Below, piece after piece: positions 15,600-24,974 of a DNA stretch of 64,000 nucleotides. The DNA is from an uncultured bacterium (GTDB lineage Bacteria; Cyanobacteriota; Vampirovibrionia; Gastranaerophilales; Gastranaerophilaceae). Within the stretch, counting starts at the first letter, position 1. Each line of letters begins with the position of its first letter. The notes under the pieces were generated by a model that did not search any database, was not told the origin of the DNA, and worked only from the letters and a program-made list of their open reading frames with translations. Where the stretch lies: assembly GCA_902763805.1 (NCBI GenBank), contig CACWTN010000008.1, positions 26,047 through 90,046 of the forward strand. Direction: 5' to 3'. The position numbers were made by a program, and so were the translations under genes.

Positions 15600-16556
15600 T
15601 TACATATTTTTCTTATCGGCTTTTTCTGCGAGAAATGTCGATATAAACGGAATTAGTGCATAGTATATTGTGCCCAGTATCAGAAACGGTTTTGCAATTC
15701 TGATACCCTGTATTTGTTTTTCGAGATTTTTGTCGGCTTGATTAATCCGTTTAAACTTATCAATAAATTTTTCTGTCGGTTTATCAAGGATTTTATCTAT
15801 TGTATATCCGCCTGCAATACTCAGCGCTGTTGATATGCCGGCATTATATAAAAGCGCTTTTTTTCTGTCATCCTGAATTTTGCTGCTTCTGTTAGCCTTA
15901 AACATAAACGCCAGTGTTGCAATAGTATCAGTTATTGCAGTAATATGCATCGGGAAATTTGTATCTTTGTATTTGTCTGCAAATTTGAGCATTCCCCTTC
16001 TGTTTAGTGTTTTTCCGATTCCTTTTGCGGTGTTTTCCGTTACACCGTGAAACGAAATGTTTTGTGATTTGTCTTGTTTTTTTTGTGAAAACATATCAAC
16101 AATATAAGGCATTCCGCCTGCTGTCATAAATGCTTTCGGGATTGCAACAACGGAGGCTATACCCAGCTTAAACAACTGTGTTGCAAAAATATATCCTTTT
16201 GAGTTTATAAGCTCTTTTTCTTCATCTTTTAATTTTAAAATTGTACTTTTGTTCAGATATTTTTCGGGATTAGTATCAATTTTTTTTATGGAGCGTGCAA
16301 GCGGAACGGACAGAGCAAGCATTAAGCCGAAATTTATTAAGCTTGAAGTCACTGATTTTGCGGCTGCAATTTTTCTGTTTTCTATATCAGTTTTTGGTGT
16401 GCACATTATTGAAAGAGGTCTGATTGCAGAAAATGCTACTGTTGCGGATGCACCAAAAAGCGCACCGTTAGAGGAAGCAAGTTCCAGTCCTTTTTTAACG
16501 GCTATACTTGTATAAATACTTCTGAATGAGATATCCCTGACGTTATCGATTTTCAT
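15600..16556 (-). CDS. Hypothetical multi-pass membrane protein with N-terminal ISFRS motif
   Basis: This 318-residue protein has about six hydrophobic segments (roughly 30-50, 70-92, 122-150, 205-222, 237-255, 292-312) linked by basic loops. I do not recognise the family. Near the N-terminus it carries I-S-F-R-S at residues 9-13, like the aromatic-Arg motif in other hypotheticals of this window (34667-35071, 54832-55323, 63436-63807). An internal NISFHG near residue 172 echoes it. It is transcribed away from pnuC, with a TATAAA near the start. Confidence 0.75.
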   Translation of the reverse strand: MKIDNVRDISFRSIYTSIAVKKGLELASSNGALFGASATVAFSAIRPLSIMCTPKTDIENRKIAAAKSVTSSLINFGLMLALSVPLARSIKKIDTNPEKYLNKSTILKLKDEEKELINSKGYIFATQLFKLGIASVVAIPKAFMTAGGMPYIVDMFSQKKQDKSQNISFHGVTENTAKGIGKTLNRRGMLKFADKYKDTNFPMHITAITDTIATLAFMFKANRSSKIQDDRKKALLYNAGISTALSIAGGYTIDKILDKPTEKFIDKFKRINQADKNLEKQIQGIRIAKPFLILGTIYYALIPFISTFLAEKADKKNM

Positions 16557-16611
16557 TTTGTTATTTATAGGATAACATAGAATTGGATGTAAAGATAAAC
16601 AGGTTTTGAGA

Positions 16612-17259
16612 GTGGATAATAAGTACGAAAAAATCGGAATAATTTTAATTTATGCGTTATTATTCTTTAATGCGTATGTTATGCATGATTCACGTATAGC
16701 AGTTGCTTCAGCTTTTTGTGGTATTACTTATACTATACTTGCAGGCAAAGGAAATCCGCTATGTTATTTAATAGGACTTACTGGTTCTGCATTTTATGTA
16801 TATTTGTCTTTTCTGAACGGATTTTGGGGCAATCTTCTTCTCTATGCACTGTATTTTATCCCGATGCAGATAATTGGATTTTTTAAGTGGAATAAAAATC
16901 TTAAGCATGATAAGTACGAAATTGTTAAAACATGCCTTGATAAGAAGGAAAATCTTGTGTTATTTTCTGTGATTTTGTTTGTTTCTTTAATTTTTATGTT
17001 AATACTGTGGTATTTCGGAGATACAAATCCTGTTATTGACGCTTTAACGACAGTATTTTCCGTTCTCGGCATGTATTTAACCGTAAGACGTGCAATAGAA
17101 CAGTGGTATGTATGGGCGGGGGTAAATCTGTTGTCATTTGTCATGTGGCTTGCTATTGCGGTTCAGGGCGAAAGAGTCTATTCCACTGTTTTAATGTGGC
17201 TTGTGTATTTTTTGCTTGCGGTCTATTTTTACAAACACTGGAAAAAAGAGTTAGCCTAA
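16612..17259 (+). CDS. pnuC: Nicotinamide riboside/mononucleotide transporter PnuC
   Basis: This protein of about 215 residues has the seven-helix PnuC layout. It includes GLTGSAFYVYLSFLNGFWGNLLLYALYFIPMQIIGFFKW and a second half with LTVRRAIEQWYVWAGVNLL, matching the conserved W/N motifs that bind the nicotinamide group. It takes up vitamin B3 nucleosides for NAD synthesis, which fits the nearby nadK. The start is uncertain: GTG at 16612 has an AGG 8 nt upstream, while the TTG at 16606 has none. The 3' end overlaps bcp by 9 nt, tail to tail. Confidence 0.88.
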   Translation: MDNKYEKIGIILIYALLFFNAYVMHDSRIAVASAFCGITYTILAGKGNPLCYLIGLTGSAFYVYLSFLNGFWGNLLLYALYFIPMQIIGFFKWNKNLKHDKYEIVKTCLDKKENLVLFSVILFVSLIFMLILWYFGDTNPVIDALTTVFSVLGMYLTVRRAIEQWYVWAGVNLLSFVMWLAIAVQGERVYSTVLMWLVYFLLAVYFYKHWKKELA

Positions 17260-17691
17260 GTATTCGAGAACTTCGTCAACGTGTCCTTTTACTTTAACTT
17301 TTCGCCATTCTTTTTCAATATTTCCATCTTTATCAAGTACAAATGTCGAACGTTCAATCCCCATATATTTTCTGCCGTACATTGATTTTTCTTTCCATAC
17401 ACCGTACTTTTCTGCAAGTTTATGTTCGGGGTCTGATATAAGCAAAAAGTTTAAGTCGTGGTTCTCTTTGAACTTAATATGGCTTTTTACGGAATCGGGA
17501 CTTACACCTATTACTGCTGCTTTTGTTGTTATGCGGTTAATATTATCTCTGAAATCGCACGCTTCCTGAGTACAGCCTGAGGTATTATCCTTCGGGTAAA
17601 AATACAATACAATTCGTTGACCTTTATAATCATCAAGTGATACATTAACTTCTTTTCCTTCTGTATTAAGAGCTGAAAAAATTTCTTTCAT
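17251..17691 (-). CDS. bcp: Thiol peroxidase Bcp (atypical 2-Cys peroxiredoxin)
   Basis: This 146-residue protein reduces hydroperoxides in the cytoplasm. The peroxidatic C40 and resolving C45 lie in TSGCTQEAC, after FYPKDNT, as in E. coli Bcp. The C-terminal FVLDKDGNIEKEWRKVKVKGHVDEVL motif is complete. The ATG at 17691 is chosen over an upstream one because AAAGGAGG precedes it. The gene converges on pnuC. Confidence 0.94.
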   Translation of the reverse strand: MKEIFSALNTEGKEVNVSLDDYKGQRIVLYFYPKDNTSGCTQEACDFRDNINRITTKAAVIGVSPDSVKSHIKFKENHDLNFLLISDPEHKLAEKYGVWKEKSMYGRKYMGIERSTFVLDKDGNIEKEWRKVKVKGHVDEVLEYLG

Positions 17692-17757
17692 ATATCCTCC
17701 TTTTCTCAGATTATACAAAATATTTTTTTATTATAAAATACCTTATGGGATATAAAA

Positions 17758-19119
17758 ATGACTAAAGACCTAACTCACGGAGAGCCGATAAAGTTAATGC
17801 TTATATTTTCGATACCTTTGTTAATCGGAAATATATTTCAGCAATTTTATAATATAGCCGATATAATCATAGTCGGGAGAACTTTGGGTATGGATGCCCT
17901 GGCTGCAGTCGGTGCAGTATCTCCGTTGTTTTTTCTTATAATGTTTATAATTATAGGTCTTACAAACGGCTTTGCGGTTATTACAGGACAGCGGTTCGGC
18001 GCAAAGGATTATGATGGAGTAAGGCGCTCATTTGCCGTTTCAACAATACTAAGCTATATTTTTACCATTATTTTTTCGTTAATTTGTTCACTCTTTTTAA
18101 CGGGAATACTGAGGTTAATGAATGTTCCTGATGAAATATTCAGAGATGCATACCTGTACACGTTAATTTGTGTTCTAGGACTTGTTGTTACTAATTTTTA
18201 TAATTTGCTTGCCAATATTATCCGTGCATTGGGTGATAGTTTAACGCCGTTGTACGCATTGATTATTGCATCGGTTGCAAATATTATTCTGGCTTTGGTT
18301 TTTATTTTAAAATTCGGTCTGGGGGTCCCGGGTTCTGCCTTTGCGTTAATACTTTCTCAGGCGTTTTCAGGATTTTTATGCGCCGTTTATATTAAGTACA
18401 AAGTGCCTATACTTCATCTTTCAAAAGCTGACTGGAGTTTTTCAAAATCAGATTTGCCTTTTGCTGCAGAACATTTAAGGGTAGGTATCCCAATGGCGGT
18501 TCAGTTTGCTATCATCGGAACTGGAATATTAATTATACAGGCTGTATGTAACTCCTTTGGCTCTGATGTAATAGCGTCATTTACAGCATCGTTAAGAATA
18601 GAACAGATTGCGGTGCTGCCTATGGTAACATTTGGTGTTGCCGTTTCAACTTTTGTTGCTCAAAATTTCGGTGCAGGATATTATTCCAGAATTCGTACCG
18701 GGGTTAAAAAAGCCTCATTTATTAATTTTTGTCTGAGTGTTGTTATGGCTTTTATAATGCATTTTTACGGAGCAGATATTGTTCGCTTGTTTATAGGAAG
18801 CGCAAATGAGAATATTATATCCCTTGCTCATTCTTATTTGTTCGTAAGTTCTTTGTTCTATTTCTTCCTTGCACAAATTTTTATATACAGAAATGCACTT
18901 CAGGGACTGGGACGTCCGCTTATTCCTGTTATTGCATCATCAGGTGAACTTATAGTACGTTCTCTTTGTGCGATTTATCTTGCCGGTATAATCGGATACT
19001 ACAGCGTATTTTACGCAGGCCCGATTGCATGGGTCACGGCAGCACTTGTTGTTGCATTCGGATATTATTCGACTATTAATTCTTTTTTACGTAAAAAACA
19101 AAAAGAGATACGTGAATAA
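17758..19119 (+). CDS. MATE-family efflux transporter
   Basis: This 453-residue protein has 12 predicted membrane helices in two six-helix halves, the MATE layout. The N-terminal half shows the typical LLIGNIFQQFYNIADIIIVGRTLG and AVGAVSPLFFLIM. The second half has GVAVSTFVAQNFGAGY and NALQGLGRPLIPV. Members export drugs or metabolites using Na+ or H+. The substrate is not predictable. It converges with the TPR gene, 6 nt apart. Confidence 0.92.
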   Translation: MTKDLTHGEPIKLMLIFSIPLLIGNIFQQFYNIADIIIVGRTLGMDALAAVGAVSPLFFLIMFIIIGLTNGFAVITGQRFGAKDYDGVRRSFAVSTILSYIFTIIFSLICSLFLTGILRLMNVPDEIFRDAYLYTLICVLGLVVTNFYNLLANIIRALGDSLTPLYALIIASVANIILALVFILKFGLGVPGSAFALILSQAFSGFLCAVYIKYKVPILHLSKADWSFSKSDLPFAAEHLRVGIPMAVQFAIIGTGILIIQAVCNSFGSDVIASFTASLRIEQIAVLPMVTFGVAVSTFVAQNFGAGYYSRIRTGVKKASFINFCLSVVMAFIMHFYGADIVRLFIGSANENIISLAHSYLFVSSLFYFFLAQIFIYRNALQGLGRPLIPVIASSGELIVRSLCAIYLAGIIGYYSVFYAGPIAWVTAALVVAFGYYSTINSFLRKKQKEIRE

Positions 19120-19125
19120 TTTATA

Positions 19126-20775
19126 TTATTCGAATAATTCATAAATTCTTGAACGAATATCTTTTTCGTTCATTTCTTCCGTAATCTTGTTTAAATCAAG
19201 TGTCATTTGATAGTATTCAGCAGCAAGAGCTTTATCTCCAATTGCCTGATATGCTCTGCCCAGGTTAAAATAAGCCAGTGTGTAATTCGGGTTTATATCA
19301 ATTGCATTTTTAAAGTATTCAACAGAACATTTTGGATCGCCGATACCGTCAAGGTAAACAACGCCAAGATTGTTTTGTGCAATTTCAAAATTAGGATTAA
19401 GTTCAATTGATTTGTGGAATGCTACGATTGATTCTTCAAGGTAATCTTTTTCCCAAAGAGCAAGACCTGCTTTTGCATAGCTCAGGAAGTTTTCAGGATC
19501 AACAGTAATTGCATCACAATATGTCTTTATTGCTTTATCAATTTCGTTTTGTGCGATGTACATATCTCCGAGCGATAGCTGTATATCAACATTGTTAGGA
19601 TCAAGGACCATGCCCGCATTAAATGTTGCTTCAGCAGCCTCATAGTTTCCTTTTACTTCAGCATAAATAGCGCCCAGTGCGTGACATACAATTGCAGTCC
19701 ATTCTGCATCAGGGTTAAGTCTTATTGCTTCCTGATAGTATTCAATTGCATCATCATAAAGTTCTGCTTTTATGTATGCGTAAGCAAGTGAGTTGTTATA
19801 GTATGGATTTTCAGGGTCGATAATCTGTGCCAGTTTGAATGCGCTTACTGCATTTATTTTATCTGATTTGTTCAGATATAAATGACCAAGCTCATAATAG
19901 ATTTTGTCCATATCAATGCCGAATTCAAGTAATTCGGTATAGTAATCAATCGTTTCATCAATATTATCTGAAAAATATGTCTGATTGATTGTTGCAAGTT
20001 TAATTAAAACTTCTCTGTCAGACGGGTTAAGTTCGTGTGCTTTCTTGAAAAATTCAAGACTTGCTTCAATGTTATTGCATTCCAGCGATAAATCACCCAT
20101 CTTCTGATAGAACAAATTACCCTGAGAAGTCTTTTCAAGTCCCTTTGTGTACGCATCTAATGCTGACGGGAATAATTTCATTTTTTCAAAAGCTTCTCCA
20201 AGTGTTTTGTATGAAAATACCGAGAAGTCGTTTGCAAGGAATTTGCAAAACATTTTAATAGACGGGCAGTCCCACATAATCATCATGCTGCCGGAAAGTA
20301 GGTAGTATAAAAACTTAACAGTATCTTTTAATGTATTGCTGTGATTTTTGATTTTTGAAAATAAAAGTTTTGATAAAAACAATCTCGGTCTTGCAGAATT
20401 TGCACCGGCATTGTTTATAGCGATTTTAAACTCTTTTTCAGCTTCTTCCAAATCGCCGTTTAAACACAGAAAATATCCTGAGTAAATATGTGCATTTACA
20501 TTTTTCGGCTCAAGAGAAAGAGCTGTTTTGCATTGTTCTAAAGCTCCGTCTACAGTGATTTGTCCCTTTAATAATAACAAGCTTGCAAGTCTGTAGTATG
20601 ATTCACACATAGCAGGGTCTGCTTTGATAGCATCTACATAGCATTCAATAGCTTTTTCTAAATCGGATTCCTGCTGTTTTATAAGATAATTTTCATGAGC
20701 TGATCGTGCTTCTTCCAATAAGCCTTTTGCGTTTATACTGCCGGCTTTTATAGGGGTAACTAATGTATTTGTCAT
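19126..20775 (-). CDS. Large TPR-repeat protein under a sigma-28-like promoter
   Basis: This protein of about 549 residues consists almost wholly of tetratricopeptide repeats, with at least ten recognisable 34-residue units (such as NPYYNNSLAYAYIKAELYDDAIEYYQEAI). There is no signal peptide, so it should be a cytoplasmic scaffold. The ATG at 20775 has TTGGAGAG just upstream. Its promoter matches the flagellar sigma consensus (TAAAGTTT-N11-GCCGAGTA) and it is divergent from a filament-like gene with its own sigma-28 promoter. A role as a chaperone or assembly factor for that protein is inferred from this arrangement only. Confidence 0.88.
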   Translation of the reverse strand: MTNTLVTPIKAGSINAKGLLEEARSAHENYLIKQQESDLEKAIECYVDAIKADPAMCESYYRLASLLLLKGQITVDGALEQCKTALSLEPKNVNAHIYSGYFLCLNGDLEEAEKEFKIAINNAGANSARPRLFLSKLLFSKIKNHSNTLKDTVKFLYYLLSGSMMIMWDCPSIKMFCKFLANDFSVFSYKTLGEAFEKMKLFPSALDAYTKGLEKTSQGNLFYQKMGDLSLECNNIEASLEFFKKAHELNPSDREVLIKLATINQTYFSDNIDETIDYYTELLEFGIDMDKIYYELGHLYLNKSDKINAVSAFKLAQIIDPENPYYNNSLAYAYIKAELYDDAIEYYQEAIRLNPDAEWTAIVCHALGAIYAEVKGNYEAAEATFNAGMVLDPNNVDIQLSLGDMYIAQNEIDKAIKTYCDAITVDPENFLSYAKAGLALWEKDYLEESIVAFHKSIELNPNFEIAQNNLGVVYLDGIGDPKCSVEYFKNAIDINPNYTLAYFNLGRAYQAIGDKALAAEYYQMTLDLNKITEEMNEKDIRSRIYELFE

Positions 20776-20808
20776 ATTCTCTCCAACCAATAGATGATTA
20801 TATTAATA

Positions 20809-20835
20809 TACTCGGCACCGGATAATAAAACTTTA
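20809..20835 (-). promoter_or_regulatory. Sigma-28-like promoter of the TPR gene
   Basis: On the minus strand TAAAGTTT (20828-20835) is followed after exactly 11 nt by GCCGAGTA (20809-20816). The flagellar consensus is TAAAGTTT-N11-GCCGATAA, so this is 14 of 16 matches at the right spacing. It lies 33 nt upstream of the ATG. Confidence 0.7.
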
Positions 20836-20945
20836 GTCAAAAACAGTGTAAATCATCCATATATATTATTTTTAAATTTGTATTAAAAAATTTTTAAGAT
20901 TTGTAACAAAATTTGTAACAAAATGTAACAATTTTAAGTTTTTAT

Positions 20946-20973
20946 TAAAGTTTTTATGCGTTTATGCCGATAA
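20946..20973 (+). promoter_or_regulatory. Sigma-28-like promoter of the filament-like gene
   Basis: TAAAGTTT (20946-20953) and a perfect GCCGATAA (20966-20973) are separated by 12 nt, one more than the enteric optimum and within the range known for SigD-type promoters. It lies 38 nt before the ATG at 21012. Upstream, TGTAACAA occurs three times (20900-20933). Confidence 0.75.
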
Positions 20974-21011
20974 ACATACCAAAGGGACACTAAAAAAGGA
21001 AAGCGATTACA

Positions 21012-22520
21012 ATGGGTTTGGCAGCGTCACAAGTTAGATTCTTACAGTTAACTGACCGAGATCATGACATCAGTCGGATGCTTCAGGGTCTCGCAAGCCA
21101 GAAAACTTCATTGGCTCGCGATATGAAAGGTGTTACGAGAGATTACCAAAAGGCACTTTCTGCCAAGGTTATGAAGTGGTCAAACAATTCCGGTGTAACA
21201 TATTCGGATTTAACCTATTCAACATTGATGAAACCGAATGAACTAAATCGCAAGAGTCCTGTTATGGTATCAGATTTATCCGGGAAAATTGTACTTGATA
21301 AAAAATATGCAAAGTACGCAGAATTGCTTGATTCTAATGGCGGAAATTGGAGCGGAGATATTAAAAATCAAATTCTCGCTGAGTTAACAGGTATTACGGT
21401 TGAGGATATTGATGGATTTTATAATGCTGTCGATGATGCAAATGCTGCGGCTGAAAAATTTGAAGAACTCAGAAATGATTTTGATAAGTGGAAATATATT
21501 CAGACCGAAAAAAATAAAGGCGGTACAAGGTTCCTTTCGACTGAAGATTATGCAAAACTAATTGGAACAATTAACGGAACCGATATTTCAGCACTGTACA
21601 AAAAGGCAGATAAAGGCAATTATGCTGTTTCAACAGATAGTGACATTCAGATATTGGGCGAAGGTATTAAGAACAGCCTGAGCAAATATTTTATTGATGA
21701 TGAAACTTATATCGGTGTTAAGGATAAAACTGCATTTGAAAATGCTTGTGATACTTTCGTTCAGCACTATACAAGTCTTATTAACAATACATCAAAGAAC
21801 GCTGATGAGATAAGAACAAATTATGGTGTCAACGGCAGAGCCGGAAATTGGACGATTAATATTGCAGATGCATTCAAATTTATTATGTCAGCATATTCTG
21901 AAAACGGTTCTGTAGGTCAAAAGTCCATTGACGGATCGAATACTTTCCCGTTGCGTGATATGGATTCCGAAAACTGGCAAAGATGGTATGAAGAACTTAA
22001 AATAAGAAAAGAAGTAATGGATGAGGCCAGGGTTGAATATGATAAATACGTTGATATTGCAAATAAGGCAATGACAGCAGATCAGGAAACAAGCCTTGAT
22101 TATTATGATTTATTATTCCAGTCAATAGCCGATAACGGATGGGTTTGTGATGAACAGATTGGAGATGCTGAGTATTTAAACCAAATGTTCCAGAATAACA
22201 GCTTTACGATTACGACAATCTCTAAAAATGATTGTTACGATGAAACTGCTGCATCGAGTTTAAAAAATGTTCAATTCTATTATGATACAAGCCTTGCAAT
22301 GGATTATGAAAATATTTTCATGGTAAGTGATTCTGATGTGAGAGAACAGGCTTTGGTTGATTATGAGTATAAAAAGAGTATAATAAGCGAAAAAGAATCA
22401 AGAATCGATCAGAGAATGAAGAATCTTGAAACAGAAAAGTCTGCTATCAAAAAGATGATGGAAAGCATCAAGAAAATATCTGATGAAAATATTGAAAGAA
22501 CAATGAATCTCTGGGGATAA
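21012..22520 (+). CDS. Filament- or hook-associated-like protein (MGLAASQ N-terminus)
   Basis: This 502-residue protein has no signal peptide or membrane helix. The N-terminus (MGLAASQVRFLQLTDRDHDISRM) and a C-terminal coiled coil (residues ~455-502, ending IERTMNLWG) bracket a variable middle, an arrangement like flagellins, hook-associated proteins and other type III substrates. I recall similar MGLAASQ-type N-termini in gut Melainabacteria proteins of unknown function. A sigma-28-like promoter upstream supports late flagellar or related expression. AAAAAGGAAAGCG precedes the ATG. It is not a canonical flagellin. The middle domain is not recognised. Confidence 0.75.
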   Translation: MGLAASQVRFLQLTDRDHDISRMLQGLASQKTSLARDMKGVTRDYQKALSAKVMKWSNNSGVTYSDLTYSTLMKPNELNRKSPVMVSDLSGKIVLDKKYAKYAELLDSNGGNWSGDIKNQILAELTGITVEDIDGFYNAVDDANAAAEKFEELRNDFDKWKYIQTEKNKGGTRFLSTEDYAKLIGTINGTDISALYKKADKGNYAVSTDSDIQILGEGIKNSLSKYFIDDETYIGVKDKTAFENACDTFVQHYTSLINNTSKNADEIRTNYGVNGRAGNWTINIADAFKFIMSAYSENGSVGQKSIDGSNTFPLRDMDSENWQRWYEELKIRKEVMDEARVEYDKYVDIANKAMTADQETSLDYYDLLFQSIADNGWVCDEQIGDAEYLNQMFQNNSFTITTISKNDCYDETAASSLKNVQFYYDTSLAMDYENIFMVSDSDVREQALVDYEYKKSIISEKESRIDQRMKNLETEKSAIKKMMESIKKISDENIERTMNLWG

Positions 22521-22596
22521 TTCTATTTTTGTGATATCCTAAATATATTGGCGGATAATTAACGGTGTGTAGCCGTGTTTAAAAGGGATATTACAT

Positions 22597-23988
22597 ATGT
22601 TTGATTCATTATCTGATAAATTGCAGGATATTATAAAACGAACGGCAGGACAGAAAGAACTTACGCAGGATAACATGCAGGAAGCTCTGCGTGAAATAAG
22701 ACGTGCTTTACTTGAGGCGGATGTTAACCTGAGGGTTGTTAAGGCTTTTATATCTAACATTAAGGATAAAGCAGAAGGTGAGAATGTCCTTTCAGGAGTT
22801 AATCCTTCTCAGCAGCTTGTTAAAATTGTGCATGACGAGCTTATTGAGCTTCTCGGTAAAGAAGTAAAACCGCTTGATTATTCAGGACATCCTAATCTGA
22901 TAATGATGCTCGGACTTCAGGGAAGCGGTAAAACAACTTCTTCCGCAAAGCTTGCTGTAAAACTGAAAAAAGACGGCAGAAACCCGTTGCTTGTCGCCTG
23001 CGATGTATATCGTCCGGCAGCTGTTACTCAATTAAAATCTCTTGGAGAACAAATCGGCGTAAATGTTTATTCTGAAGACGGACAGGATGTTCAGAAAATT
23101 ATTGGTAATGCAATTAACTATGCAAAAGAGAACGGTTTCAATACACTTATCCTTGATACAGCCGGTCGTTTGCAGATTGATACGGATATGATGGCAGAGC
23201 TTCTTCTTATAGACAGAGTATTCCATCCTGCCGAAAAACTTTTGGTTATCGATGCAATGACAGGTCAGGAGGCTGTAAATGTTGCAGAAAATTTTGATGC
23301 TCAATTAGGTGTAACCGGGCTTGTCTTAACAAAATTAGACGGTGACTCTAGAGGCGGTGCTGCGTTAAGTGTTGTTTACTGTACGCAAAAACCTATTAAA
23401 CTTACAGGTACTGGTGAGAAACTTAATGCACTTGAGGACTTCTATCCTGAAAGAATGGCAACACGTATTTTGGGTATGGGGGATATTGTTTCTCTTGTAG
23501 AACGCGCTCAGGAGGTGTTTGATGAAAAATCTGCCCGTGAGATGGAAGAAAAAATGTCTAAGGCAGAATTTTCATTCAATGACTTTCTGAAGATGCAAAA
23601 ACAAATGAAAATGTTCGGTTCAATGGATAATCTGCTGGGTATGATTCCCGGACTCGGACTATCTAAAGACGACAGACAGCTTATATCGCATGAAGGCGAA
23701 AAACAGTTTAAACGAATTGAAGTGTTTATTCAGAGTATGACACCAGAAGAAAGAGAACACCCAGAACTTATGAACAGCTCCAGAAAGAAAAGAATAGCTG
23801 AAGGGTCGGGTATATCTCTGCACGATATAAATATCTATATTAAACAGTTTGAACAAATGCGCACAATGATGAAGGGTATGTCTGATGTTAAGAAAAATAT
23901 GGGTAAAATGATGGGAAAATTCGGCTCTGAAATGGGCGGAAAGCTGTCTATGCATCAGATGATGAAAAATATGAGAAGATTCAAATAG
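22597..23988 (+). CDS. ffh: Signal recognition particle protein Ffh (SRP54)
   Basis: This 463-residue GTPase binds signal sequences on ribosomes and delivers them to FtsY. The N domain carries ALLEADVNLRVVK, the G domain has GLQGSGKTTSSAKLA (about residues 107-121), DTAGRLQ and TKLDGDSRGGAA, and the C-terminal M domain is Met-rich with GMIPGLG. All family motifs are present at normal length. It is the first gene of a plus-strand series. Confidence 0.97.
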   Translation: MFDSLSDKLQDIIKRTAGQKELTQDNMQEALREIRRALLEADVNLRVVKAFISNIKDKAEGENVLSGVNPSQQLVKIVHDELIELLGKEVKPLDYSGHPNLIMMLGLQGSGKTTSSAKLAVKLKKDGRNPLLVACDVYRPAAVTQLKSLGEQIGVNVYSEDGQDVQKIIGNAINYAKENGFNTLILDTAGRLQIDTDMMAELLLIDRVFHPAEKLLVIDAMTGQEAVNVAENFDAQLGVTGLVLTKLDGDSRGGAALSVVYCTQKPIKLTGTGEKLNALEDFYPERMATRILGMGDIVSLVERAQEVFDEKSAREMEEKMSKAEFSFNDFLKMQKQMKMFGSMDNLLGMIPGLGLSKDDRQLISHEGEKQFKRIEVFIQSMTPEEREHPELMNSSRKKRIAEGSGISLHDINIYIKQFEQMRTMMKGMSDVKKNMGKMMGKFGSEMGGKLSMHQMMKNMRRFK

Positions 23989-24009
23989 GTAATAAAGGAC
24001 AGAATATAT

Positions 24010-24390
24010 ATGAGAACCACAAAACTGACTTTGTCTGCAAGGTCTTATGAAAAATCTTTATATCAGGAAATACAAAAATGCAAAAATCTGCCTATCGTTT
24101 CTATAAAAAGAATGTATGGTGACTTCGGTGTGGATATATTTGAAGGGAAGAAGCAGCTAACCATTCTTAGCGAAAAAGAAAAACACCCTAATCTTATGAC
24201 CAGGATAGTAAGGTGGTTTACGGGAAATGCTCCTCTTGAATATGAAGAAGGGGACTCTCTGTTGTATGTTGTATTCAAGTATATAGGAAATAAAAAAGCA
24301 GGTTTGGAAAAAGATATAGAAGCAAAATTCGGAGAGGAAGGAATCAAAAAACTTCGCTCGTTACAAAGATTGGGATATGTTGAAATATAA
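24010..24390 (+). CDS. Hypothetical protein in the ffh-pth unit
   Basis: This 126-residue basic protein has no signal peptide or membrane helix and is not recognised. It starts 21 nt after ffh and ends 18 nt before pth, both in the same direction. In many bacteria rpsP or other translation genes lie beside ffh, so a ribosome- or SRP-linked role is possible. The C-terminal third (EKDIEAKFGEEGIKKLRSLQRLGYVEI) looks like a small helix bundle. Unknown function. Confidence 0.75.
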   Translation: MRTTKLTLSARSYEKSLYQEIQKCKNLPIVSIKRMYGDFGVDIFEGKKQLTILSEKEKHPNLMTRIVRWFTGNAPLEYEEGDSLLYVVFKYIGNKKAGLEKDIEAKFGEEGIKKLRSLQRLGYVEI

Positions 24391-24408
24391 AATTTTAAGG
24401 AATTTGTA

Positions 24409-24954
24409 ATGAAACTTATAGCAGGATTAGGAAATATCGGAACTAAATATGTTTTTACAAGGCATAATGCAGGGTTTATGCTTGCAGACAGTATGGCGCT
24501 GAGTCTTGGATTAAATTTTTCCGAAAATTCAAAACTGAAGTGTTTTATCGCAAAAAATAATGACTATATTATAATAAAGCCTACAACGTATATGAATTTG
24601 TCGGGTGAAGCGGTAAGAGCTGTTGCGGACTATTATAAAATCGGGGTAAATGATATTTTGGTCGTTTATGATGATTTATCATTGGAGCTCGGTAAAATTC
24701 GTTTTCGCGCAAACGGTTCTGATGGCGGGCATAATGGGATAAAATCTGTTATTCAGCATATGGGGACTAAAGATATTGCAAGATTAAAAATCGGCATAGG
24801 TCCACAGCCAAACCTTCCTTCAGAAGTTTTTGTTCTTCAGAATTTTACAAAGGAAGAACTTGAAAAATTAAAAGAAACATTAACAATAGCAAAAGACGGA
24901 ATTGTGTGTTATTTTACAAAAGGGATACAGGAAACCCAGAATAAATATAATTAG
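24409..24954 (+). CDS. pth: Peptidyl-tRNA hydrolase
   Basis: This 181-residue enzyme frees tRNA from drop-off peptidyl-tRNA. The catalytic His is H19 in FTRHNAGF. The family motifs KPTTYMNLSGEAVR, VYDDLSLELGKIRFR and GSDGGHNGIKS are intact. AAGGAATT precedes the ATG. The following TPR gene starts 20 nt downstream. Confidence 0.96.
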   Translation: MKLIAGLGNIGTKYVFTRHNAGFMLADSMALSLGLNFSENSKLKCFIAKNNDYIIIKPTTYMNLSGEAVRAVADYYKIGVNDILVVYDDLSLELGKIRFRANGSDGGHNGIKSVIQHMGTKDIARLKIGIGPQPNLPSEVFVLQNFTKEELEKLKETLTIAKDGIVCYFTKGIQETQNKYN

Positions 24955-24974
24955 GGGTAAAGAGGTAAAAAGTT

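Noticed and set aside
17103..17297. Plus-strand frame of 64 codons inside pnuC
   Set aside because: Frame-shifted shadow of pnuC running into bcp; Val/Cys/Phe-biased composition and no start signal.
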